DNA of 64,000 nt, taken from Streptomyces sp. NBC_01460 (GTDB taxonomy: Bacteria; Actinomycetota; Actinomycetes; Streptomycetales; Streptomycetaceae). Position 1 is the stretch's first letter. Each line of letters opens with the position of its first letter. A model generated the notes under the pieces. The model worked only from the letters and a program-made list of their open reading frames with translations. It was not told the DNA's origin and did no database searches. The stretch is taken from positions 6,014,001-6,078,000 of the forward strand of contig NZ_CP109473.1 of assembly GCF_036227405.1 (NCBI RefSeq). The letters run 5' to 3'. Shown piece by piece: positions 37,268-44,517 of this stretch. The translations under genes were made by a program, and so were the position numbers.

Positions 37268-38070
37268 TGCCCGTACTCCGATGGATACGCCGGAATCTGG
37301 TCGTGCTCGCGGGACTGCTGACCCTCGCGTACATGATCCTGCCGAACGCCGTCGTGATGGTGTTCTCCTTCAACAAGCCGAAGGGGCGCTTCAACTACGC
37401 CTGGCGGCAGTTCTCCCTGGACGCGTGGAAGGACCCCTGCGGGGTCGCCGACCTGTGCGGTTCGCTCTCCCTCTCGCTCCAGATCGCGTTCTGGGCGACC
37501 TTGGGGGCCACCGCGCTCGGCACCATGATCGCCTTCGCGCTGGTCCGCTACCGGTTCCGGGCGCGCGGCACGATCAACTCGCTGATCTTCCTGCCGATGG
37601 CCATGCCCGAGGTCGTCATGGCCGCCTCGCTGCTCACGCTCTTCCTCAACATGGGCGCCCAGCTGGGGTTCTGGACGATCCTGATCGCCCACATCATGTT
37701 CTGTCTGAGCTTCGTGGTGACGGCGGTCAAGGCACGGGTGATGTCGATGGACCCGCGGCTGGAGGAGGCCGCCCGCGACCTCTACGCGGGCCCGGTCCAG
37801 ACGTTCGTCCGGGTGACCCTCCCCATCGCCGCCCCCGGAATCGCCGCGGGAGCGCTTCTCGCCTTCGCGCTCTCCTTCGACGACTTCATCATCACCAATT
37901 TCAACGCGGGCTCCACGGTCACCTTCCCCATGTTCGTCTGGGGATCGGCCCAGCGTGGAACACCCGTGCAGATCAACGTCATCGGCACGGCCATGTTCGT
38001 CATCGCCGTGGCGGTGGTTCTCGCCGGTCAGCTCATGGCCAACCGGCGTAAGAGTAATGCGGGAAAATAG
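37267..38070 (+). CDS. potC: Polyamine ABC transporter permease (PotC-like)
   Basis: The product is 267 aa from ATG 37267. It has six transmembrane helices and the EAA loop EEAARDLYAGPVQTFVRVTL. The conserved FDDFIITNFNAG near the C-terminus is typical of PotC/YdcV-type permeases. It completes the PotABCD importer. The FAD oxidase gene follows 21 bases later. Confidence 0.93.
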   Translation: MPVLRWIRRNLVVLAGLLTLAYMILPNAVVMVFSFNKPKGRFNYAWRQFSLDAWKDPCGVADLCGSLSLSLQIAFWATLGATALGTMIAFALVRYRFRARGTINSLIFLPMAMPEVVMAASLLTLFLNMGAQLGFWTILIAHIMFCLSFVVTAVKARVMSMDPRLEEAARDLYAGPVQTFVRVTLPIAAPGIAAGALLAFALSFDDFIITNFNAGSTVTFPMFVWGSAQRGTPVQINVIGTAMFVIAVAVVLAGQLMANRRKSNAGK

Positions 38071-38091
38071 AACCCGAAGGAGTTGGAAACC

Positions 38092-39507
38092 ATGGCCCCG
38101 GATGCCATGCGTACCGCAGCACAATCCCTTTCCGACGCGCGTCCCGTGTCGTACTGGCTCGACGACCCCGCGAGGCCGCGGGCCCTCCCTGCGCTGACCG
38201 GGGACGAGCACTGCGACCTCCTCGTCGTCGGCGGCGGCTACAGCGGACTGTGGACGGCGCTGCTGGCCAAGGAGCGCGACCCCGGCCGCGACGTCGTCCT
38301 GATCGAGGGCGACGAGGTCGGATGGGCGGCCTCGGGCCGCAACGGCGGTTTCTGCGCGGCGTCCCTCACCCACGGCCTGGCCAACGGGCTGGAGCGCTGG
38401 CCGGAGGAGATCGGCACGCTGGAGAAACTCGGTGCGAGGAACCTCGACGCCATCGAGGAGACCGTCGCCCGCTACGGCATCGACTGCGAGTTCGAGCGCA
38501 CCGGTGAGATCGATGTCGCCACCGAGCCCCATCACCTCGACGAGCTGCGGGAATGGCACGAGGAGCTCCACAGGCGCGGCATCACCGGGGTGGATTTCCT
38601 GGACCGGGACGCCGTGCGCGCCGAGGTCGACTCGCCCACCTTCCTCGGCGGTCTCTGGGACCGGCGCGGCGTGGCGATGCTGCACCCGGCCAAACTCGCC
38701 TGGGGCCTCAAGCGGGTCTGTCTGGACCTCGGCGTACGGATCTACGAGCACACCAGGGGCCTCGACCTCGTGCGCTCCGGCTCCGGCATGGCGGTCCGCA
38801 CCCCGTACGGCCGGGTCTTCGCCGGCCGGGTCGCGCTCGGTACCAACGTCTTCCCCTCGCTGGTCAAGCGAGTCCGGTCCTACACCGTGCCGGTCTACGA
38901 CTACGCCCTGATGACCGAGCCGCTCACCCCGGAGCAATGCGCGTCCATCGGCTGGAAGGGGCGCCAGGGGCTCGGTGACAGCGCGAATCAGTTCCACTAT
39001 TTCCGGATGTCCGCGGACAACCGGATCCTGTGGGGCGGATACGACGCGGTCTATCCCTACGGGGGCCGTCTCAGCGCCGATCTGGACCAGAGGCCGGAGA
39101 CGTTCCTGAAACTCGCCGGGCAGTTCTTCGCGTGTTTCCCGCAGCTTTCCGGAGTGCGTTTCTCGCACGCCTGGGGAGGTGCGATCGACACCTGTTCCCG
39201 ATTCACCGCGTTCTTCGGCACGGCCCACCGGGGACGTGTCGCGTACGCCGCCGGGTACACGGGTCTCGGCGTCGGCTCCACCCGGTTCGGCGCGGAGGTC
39301 ATGCTCGACCTGCTGGCCGGGGAGGAGACCGAGCGGACCCGGCTGGAGATGGTCCGCTCCAAGCCGATGCCGTTCCCGCCCGAGCCGTTCGCCTGGGCCG
39401 GGATCGAGATCACCAAGCGGTCGCTCGCCCACGCCGACAGCAACGGCGGACGGCGCAACCTGTGGCTGCGGACCATGGACCGGCTGGGGCTGGGTTTCGA
39501 CAGCTGA
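38092..39507 (+). CDS. FAD-dependent oxidoreductase, PuuB-like (gamma-glutamylputrescine oxidase type)
   Basis: The product is 471 aa from ATG 38092; AAGGAG (38077-38082) is nine bases upstream, and the TTG at 38083 is rejected. It has a DAO-family Rossmann FAD site, VVGGGYSGLWTALLAK (45-60), followed by GDEVGWAASGRNGGFC. The ending GYTGLGVGSTRFGAEVMLDL belongs to the second FAD-contact region. The likely reaction is oxidation of gamma-glutamylputrescine (or a similar amine) to the aldehyde, used by the dehydrogenase heading this operon. The glutamyl-polyamine synthetase (GlnA3-type) needed for that route is not in this window. Confidence 0.85.
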   Translation: MAPDAMRTAAQSLSDARPVSYWLDDPARPRALPALTGDEHCDLLVVGGGYSGLWTALLAKERDPGRDVVLIEGDEVGWAASGRNGGFCAASLTHGLANGLERWPEEIGTLEKLGARNLDAIEETVARYGIDCEFERTGEIDVATEPHHLDELREWHEELHRRGITGVDFLDRDAVRAEVDSPTFLGGLWDRRGVAMLHPAKLAWGLKRVCLDLGVRIYEHTRGLDLVRSGSGMAVRTPYGRVFAGRVALGTNVFPSLVKRVRSYTVPVYDYALMTEPLTPEQCASIGWKGRQGLGDSANQFHYFRMSADNRILWGGYDAVYPYGGRLSADLDQRPETFLKLAGQFFACFPQLSGVRFSHAWGGAIDTCSRFTAFFGTAHRGRVAYAAGYTGLGVGSTRFGAEVMLDLLAGEETERTRLEMVRSKPMPFPPEPFAWAGIEITKRSLAHADSNGGRRNLWLRTMDRLGLGFDS

Positions 39508-39632
39508 GCCCTGGTGACGCAGGTCACCGGAGACGGATGCCCGAACCCGCGTCATGATCCGCTCCGCGCGCCCTCTCTCCCGTGAACGCACCGGCATCAG
39601 CCGCCGGTGCCCACGGGAAGGGAAGGTGGCCC

Positions 39633-40094
39633 ATGACCGGCACGGGGGCGAAAGCCGCGGTCGCATGGCTCGCATCGGTGGCACCGGATCCGGGTGCCTG
39701 CCGGAGGATGTGGGAGCGCGACCCGCACGGGATCGCGCTCCTTCCGGCCGGGAAGCGCTGGGACGTGCTGATCGTCCCGGGGGAGCTCGGCCATCCGACG
39801 CTCGACGTGCTCACGCGCCTCGTCGACCGGCCCGGTCCCGTCCTCGCCGGCTTCGGCGACTCCAGGATGGGCTTCTTCGTGCCCCCGGGGACGGCGGCCC
39901 GCTGGGTCGGGACGGGCATCCGCGGGGTCGGCGGGGGGACCTGGATCGTCGTCCCCCGGCCGGGCAGCACCGTGGGCGGGGTGCGATGGCTGATCCTCCC
40001 GGACGGCTCGGGCACGCTCACCGACGCGACCCTCCTGGAACTGGCTCTGCACGAGGCCGCGGCGGCGCGTGGCGCGAGGGGAGGCGGGGGCTGA
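39633..40094 (+). CDS. Conserved actinomycete hypothetical protein
   Basis: The product is 153 aa from ATG 39633, preceded by GGAAGG at 39621-39626; an upstream in-frame ATG at 39582 is less likely. Notable segments are WDVLIVPGELGHPTLDVLTR, FGDSRMGFFVPPGTAARWVG, and VGGGTWIVVPRPG. There are no membrane spans or signal peptide. The GFFVPPGTA and RWLILPDGSG pattern recalls short primase-polymerase-like proteins of Streptomyces, but I see no catalytic DxD/H set. Function is unknown. It follows the oxidase by 125 bases, probably as a separate unit. Confidence 0.7.
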   Translation: MTGTGAKAAVAWLASVAPDPGACRRMWERDPHGIALLPAGKRWDVLIVPGELGHPTLDVLTRLVDRPGPVLAGFGDSRMGFFVPPGTAARWVGTGIRGVGGGTWIVVPRPGSTVGGVRWLILPDGSGTLTDATLLELALHEAAAARGARGGGG

Positions 40095-40110
40095 ACCACC
40101 GCCAGAGGTC

Positions 40111-40140
40111 TTGACAACCTGATTGGTCTGGACCATGTTG
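40111..40140 (+). promoter_or_regulatory. Chitinase promoter with an internal DasR-type site (dre)
   Basis: The -35 is a perfect TTGACA (40111-40116); CATGTT (40134-40139) at a 17-base spacing is a modest -10. Between and overlapping them lies TGGTCTGGACCA (40124-40135), one mismatch from the palindromic DasR consensus TGGTCTAGACCA. DasR represses chitin and N-acetylglucosamine genes in Streptomyces unless amino sugars bind it. Confidence 0.8.
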
Positions 40141-40179
40141 TGCGCGGACAACTCAATCCCCCCTTGCACGGAGGCTGTT

Positions 40180-42006
40180 GTGGAACGTAGCGGACCACCC
40201 CTGAGACCTTCCGGACTTCTCGCCGCGTTCTCCGCGGTGGTCCTCGCCACCGGCGCCCTCCTCGCCACGGCCCCGGCCGCCGGGGCGGCCGACGCCGATC
40301 TGGCGCGCAACGGCGGCTTCGAGGCGGGGCTGGACGGCTGGAGCTGCTCCGGTGGCAGCGGCGCGGCCGTCAGCACGCCCGTGCACGGCGGGAGTTCGGC
40401 GCTGAAGGCGACCCCCGCGGGGAGCGACAACGCCCGGTGCTCCCAGACGGTCACGGTGAAGCCGGACTCCGCCTACACGCTCAGCGCCTGGGTGCAGGGA
40501 AGTTACGTCTACCTGGGGGCCACCGGCACCGGGACCACCGACGTCTCCACCTGGACCCAGTCCGCCGGTGCGTACAAGCAGCTGACCACCACGTTCAGGA
40601 CCGGCCCCTCGACCACCTCGGTGACCGTCTACACCCACGGCTGGTACGGCACCCCCGCCTACTACGCCGACGACCTCACCCTCGTCGGCCCCGGCGCCGG
40701 CCCGGTCGCCGTGCCGGCCGCCCCCGCCGGACTGCGGGCCGGCACCGCCACCGCCTCCTCCGTCCCGCTGTCCTGGACGGCGTCGGCCGGTGCCACCGGT
40801 TACCGCGTGTACCGCAACGGTACGAAGATCCTGGACGCCACCGGCACCTCGGCGACCGCGACCGGTCTGGCCGCGTCGACCGCGTACAGCTTCCAGGTCA
40901 CGGCGGTCAACGCCGCGGGCGAGTCCGCGAAGTCCGGAGCCGTGAGCGCCACGACGGCCGCGGGCGGCGGGGGAGGGGGCGACGCGGGCCTCCCGGCCCA
41001 CGCGCTCGTCGGCTACCTCCACTCCAGCTTCGCCAACGGCTCCGGCTACACGCGGATGGCCGACGTGCCCGCCTCGTGGGACGTCATCAACCTCGCCTTC
41101 GGCGAGCCCACCTCCGTGACCTCCGGAGACATCCGGTTCTCGCTCTGCCCCGTCGCCGAGTGCCCGGGCGTGGAGACCGAGGCGGAGTTCAAGGCGGCCG
41201 TCAAGGCCAAGCAGGCCGCGGGCAAGAAGGTGCTGATCTCGATCGGCGGCCAGAACGGACAGGTGCAGCTCGCCTCGACCGCCGCGCGGGACACCTTCGT
41301 CACCTCCGTCAGCAAGATCATCGACACCTACGGCCTCGACGGCCTGGACATCGACTTCGAGGGCCACTCGCTCTCGCTCGCCACGGGCGACACCGACTTC
41401 CGCAGCCCGACCACACCGGTCATCGTGAACCTGATCTCCGCGGTGAAGACGCTCAAGGCCAAGTACGGTGACGACTTCGTCCTCACCATGGCGCCCGAGA
41501 CCTTCTTCGTGCAGCTCGGCTACCAGTACTACGGCTCCGGCCCCTGGGGCGGCCAGGACCCGCGCGCCGGGGCCTACCTGCCCGTCATCCACGCCCTGCG
41601 CGACGACCTGACCCTGCTGCACGTCCAGGACTACAACTCCGGCTCCATCATGGGCCTCGACAACCAGTACCACTCCATGGGCGGCGCCGACTTCCACATC
41701 GCCATGACGGACATGCTGCTCACCGGCTTCCCCGTCGCCGGCGACCAGAGCCGGGTCTTCCCGGCGCTGCGCCCCGAGCAGGTCGCCTTCGGCCTCCCGG
41801 CGTCCACCCAGGCGGGCAACGGCCACACCTCCCCGGCCGAGGTCACCAAGGCGCTGAACTGCCTGACGAAGAAGACCGACTGCGGTACCTACCAGACGCA
41901 CGGCACCTGGAGCGGGCTGCGCGGGCTGATGACCTGGTCGATCAACTGGGACCGCTTCAACAACTGGGAGTTCTCCAAGAACTTCGACGCCTACTTCGGC
42001 GGCTGA
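40180..42006 (+). CDS. Secreted GH18 chitinase with CBM and FnIII domains
   Basis: The product is 608 aa. GTG 40180 is chosen because CGGAGG ends six bases upstream. The signal peptide spans residues ~1-38 (ending APAAGAAD). An N-terminal beta-sandwich carbohydrate-binding module lies at about 40-180 (NGGFEAGLDGWSCSGG), and a fibronectin III domain at about 185-262 with a Gly-rich linker. The GH18 barrel runs from about 270 to the end: KVLISIGGQNG, and DGLDIDFE at 387-394 with catalytic E394. It hydrolyses chitin with retention of configuration, outside the cell. The last 16 bases overlap the convergent PAP2 gene. Confidence 0.94.
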   Translation: MERSGPPLRPSGLLAAFSAVVLATGALLATAPAAGAADADLARNGGFEAGLDGWSCSGGSGAAVSTPVHGGSSALKATPAGSDNARCSQTVTVKPDSAYTLSAWVQGSYVYLGATGTGTTDVSTWTQSAGAYKQLTTTFRTGPSTTSVTVYTHGWYGTPAYYADDLTLVGPGAGPVAVPAAPAGLRAGTATASSVPLSWTASAGATGYRVYRNGTKILDATGTSATATGLAASTAYSFQVTAVNAAGESAKSGAVSATTAAGGGGGGDAGLPAHALVGYLHSSFANGSGYTRMADVPASWDVINLAFGEPTSVTSGDIRFSLCPVAECPGVETEAEFKAAVKAKQAAGKKVLISIGGQNGQVQLASTAARDTFVTSVSKIIDTYGLDGLDIDFEGHSLSLATGDTDFRSPTTPVIVNLISAVKTLKAKYGDDFVLTMAPETFFVQLGYQYYGSGPWGGQDPRAGAYLPVIHALRDDLTLLHVQDYNSGSIMGLDNQYHSMGGADFHIAMTDMLLTGFPVAGDQSRVFPALRPEQVAFGLPASTQAGNGHTSPAEVTKALNCLTKKTDCGTYQTHGTWSGLRGLMTWSINWDRFNNWEFSKNFDAYFGG

Positions 42007-42782
42007 CCGCTCCTGCTCCCCGCCCGCAGGGCGATCAGCAGGATCCCGCTCAGGCACCAGGCGGCCACCACGTCCAACGGCCAGTGGTAGCCGCGCAGCA
42101 CCAGACCGACGCTCGTCGCCGCCGTCAGCAGGACGGCGGCGACGGGCGTCATCCACGTCCGCCGCAGGTACGGGGCCAGCAGCAGGGCCGCGGCCCCGTA
42201 CGCGACCATCGCCGTGGTCGTGTGGCCCGAGGGGTAGTAGCCGGTCGCCTCCGTCAACGGGCCCTGACGGTCCGTCCACAGCTTGAGCGGGACGACGAGG
42301 GCCGGGACGGCGGCCATGGCCAGGACGGCACAGAGCGCGGCGCGCCTGGCGCGGCGGAGCCACGCGACGACGACCGCGCACGCCAGCACGGGAACGGCGA
42401 CCTGCATGTTGCCGAGATCGGCGAAGAGGTCGGCGAGCGGCGCGGGGCCCCGGCCGGCCAGCTCAAGGCCGAGGCGCTCGTCCGGACCGAGCAGGGGGCC
42501 GTCGGCGAGCACCTGCCAGGTGATCACGGCGAAGAGCGCCGCCAGGGCGGCCGCAACGAGAAGAACCGGCCACCGGGGAACAGGGGGGATTGTTCCGAGG
42601 TGGCCGGTCGGATCGGTTTGCCGCGCGCCCCGGGGGGTGTGGGGCGAGCGGCCATCCGATCGGTGAGGAGTCCCGGAGCCCGAAGCTCCAGCGGTGTGCG
42701 CGACGGCACGGCCGGATCGGCGCGGGGGGAGCCCCGGTCCGGCATCACCCGCAGTCCCCTGCGGGCGGGGTGTTTCTCTCAT
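41991..42782 (-). CDS. PAP2-family membrane phosphatase
   Basis: The product is 263 aa from ATG 42782; ATG 42863 is also in frame and the true start is uncertain. After a ~75-residue polar segment come six helices. Phosphatase motif 1 is KLWTDRQGP, motif 2 YPSGH (GYYPSGHTTT), and motif 3 LRGYHWPLDVVAAW with His and Asp. Such enzymes dephosphorylate undecaprenyl-pyrophosphate or phosphatidic acid at the membrane. Motif 1 reads K-x5-QGP where K-x6-RP is usual, so activity is less certain. It overlaps the chitinase end by 16 bases. Confidence 0.83.
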   Translation of the reverse strand: MRETPRPQGTAGDAGPGLPPRRSGRAVAHTAGASGSGTPHRSDGRSPHTPRGARQTDPTGHLGTIPPVPRWPVLLVAAALAALFAVITWQVLADGPLLGPDERLGLELAGRGPAPLADLFADLGNMQVAVPVLACAVVVAWLRRARRAALCAVLAMAAVPALVVPLKLWTDRQGPLTEATGYYPSGHTTTAMVAYGAAALLLAPYLRRTWMTPVAAVLLTAATSVGLVLRGYHWPLDVVAAWCLSGILLIALRAGSRSGQPPK

Positions 42783-42875
42783 CTGGGAAGACCGTACGTC
42801 AGGGGGAGGAGGCGCCGGAAGTGACAACCGTAACCCGCCATCGCCCCCGCACACCTTCTTCACACGCCCTCACGC

Positions 42876-42917
42876 CGACGCCGTCCGACCGCTCCCCGGA
42901 GCGGTCGGACGGCGTCG
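42876..42917 (-). terminator. Terminator after gabT
   Basis: A perfect 19-bp stem (left arm starting CGACGCCGTCCG at 42876, right arm ending GGACGGCGTCG at 42917) with a CCCG loop, 14 bases beyond the gabT stop on the minus strand. Confidence 0.88.
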
Positions 42918-42931
42918 GGGACTCGCACGGA

Positions 42932-44272
42932 TCAGAGGCGCGCGAACGCCTGCTCGATGACGTCCAGGCCCTCGTTCAGGAGGTCCTCACCGATGACGAG
43001 CGGCGGCAGGAAGCGCAGGACGTTGCCGTAGGTGCCGCAGGTCAGCACCAGCACGCCCTCGGCGTGGCAGGCCTTGGCCAGGGCACCGGCGGCGGCCGCG
43101 TCCGGCTCCTTGGAGCCAGGCTTCACCAGCTCGATCGCGATCATGGCGCCGCGGCCGCGGATGTCGCCGATGATGTCGCCGTTGGGGAGCTTCGACCGCA
43201 TCTCGGCGAGGCGGCCCTTCATGACCTCCTCGATCCGCCTGGCCTTGCCGTTCAGGTCCAGCTCGCGCATCGTCTCGATGGCGCCGAGCGCGCCCGCGCA
43301 GGCCACCGGGTTGCCGCCGTAGGTCCCGCCGAGGCCGCCCGCGTGGGCGGCGTCCATGATCTCGGCGCGGCCGGTCACCGCGGAGAGCGGGAGGCCGCCG
43401 GCGATGCCCTTGGCCGTGGTGATCAGGTCGGGCACGAGGCCCTCGTCCTCGCAGGCGAACCACTGGCCGGTGCGGCAGAAGCCCGACTGGATCTCGTCCG
43501 CGACGAAGACGATGCCGTTGTCCTTCGCGAACCGGGCGATCTCCGGGAGGAAGCCCTTGGCCGGCTCGATGAAACCGCCCTCGCCGAGGACCGGCTCGAT
43601 GATGATCGCGGCGACGTTGTCCGCGCCGATCTGCTTGGTGATCTCGTCGATGGCCTGCGCGGACGCCTCGGCACCCGCGTTCTCCGGGCCGGTCGGCCAG
43701 CGGTAGCCGTACGCCACCGGCACGCGGTACACCTCGGGGGCGAACGGGCCGAAGCCCTGCTTGTACGGCATGTTCTTCGCCGTCATGCCCATGGTGAGGT
43801 TGGTGCGGCCGTGGTAGCCGTGGTCGAAGACGACGACCGCGGTGCGCTTCGTGTACGCACGGGCGATCTTCACCGCGTTCTCGACCGCCTCGGCACCCGA
43901 GTTGAACAGCGCGGACTTCTTCGCGTGGTCGCCCGGCGTCAGCTCGGCGAGCTGCTCGCAGACCTCGACGTACCCCTCGTACGGCGTGACCATGAAACAG
44001 GTGTGGGTGAAGTCGGCGAGCTGCGCCGAGGCGCGGCGTACGACCGCTTCGGCGGACGCGCCCACGGAGGTCACGGCGATACCGGAACCGAAGTCGATCA
44101 GGCGGTTGCCGTCCACGTCCTCGATGATGCCGCCGCCCGCCCGAGCGGTGAAGACCGGCAGGGTGGAACCCACGCCCGCGGCCACGGCCGCGACACGGCG
44201 GGCCTGCAGCTCGGCCGACTTCGGGCCGGGGATGGCGGTGAGGACGCGGCGCTCCTGCGGGATGTCGGACAT
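42932..44272 (-). CDS. gabT: 4-aminobutyrate-2-oxoglutarate transaminase
   Basis: The product is 446 aa from ATG 44272 (AGGAG well placed). This class-III PLP enzyme converts GABA + 2-oxoglutarate to succinic semialdehyde + glutamate. Key parts: NSGAEAVENAVKIARAYT, VFDHGYHGRTNLTMGMT, the PLP Asp in VFVADEIQSGFCRTG, and the Schiff-base Lys in ITTAKGIAGGLPLSA. It takes GABA from the two aminobutyraldehyde dehydrogenases in this window. It is divergent from the P-loop ATPase. Confidence 0.93.
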   Translation of the reverse strand: MSDIPQERRVLTAIPGPKSAELQARRVAAVAAGVGSTLPVFTARAGGGIIEDVDGNRLIDFGSGIAVTSVGASAEAVVRRASAQLADFTHTCFMVTPYEGYVEVCEQLAELTPGDHAKKSALFNSGAEAVENAVKIARAYTKRTAVVVFDHGYHGRTNLTMGMTAKNMPYKQGFGPFAPEVYRVPVAYGYRWPTGPENAGAEASAQAIDEITKQIGADNVAAIIIEPVLGEGGFIEPAKGFLPEIARFAKDNGIVFVADEIQSGFCRTGQWFACEDEGLVPDLITTAKGIAGGLPLSAVTGRAEIMDAAHAGGLGGTYGGNPVACAGALGAIETMRELDLNGKARRIEEVMKGRLAEMRSKLPNGDIIGDIRGRGAMIAIELVKPGSKEPDAAAAGALAKACHAEGVLVLTCGTYGNVLRFLPPLVIGEDLLNEGLDVIEQAFARL

Positions 44273-44517
44273 GCGGGGCTCCTGGGGGTGTTTCGGACGC
44301 TTCTGTTTCTGCAGGCTAGGGGCGGGCACGGGCGGCGGTCATGCTCCGATCGGGAGTGGTGGCGGCGTGTCCTTGTCCGCCGCGGACAGATACCCCGGAG
44401 AGCCCGCCGGGCGACATCCGCGCCGGGCCGTACGGCCGCATGGCTGAACTCCCCGGGCACGGGCACTAGATTGGCCGGTGCAGAAGGCGGACCTGGCTGG
44501 TCAGGGGGCAGCGGTTC

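Noticed and set aside
39513..39528. GGTGAC/GTCACC palindrome as a BldD box
   Set aside because: The half-site spacing is one base short of the consensus; it is more likely a small hairpin after the oxidase gene.
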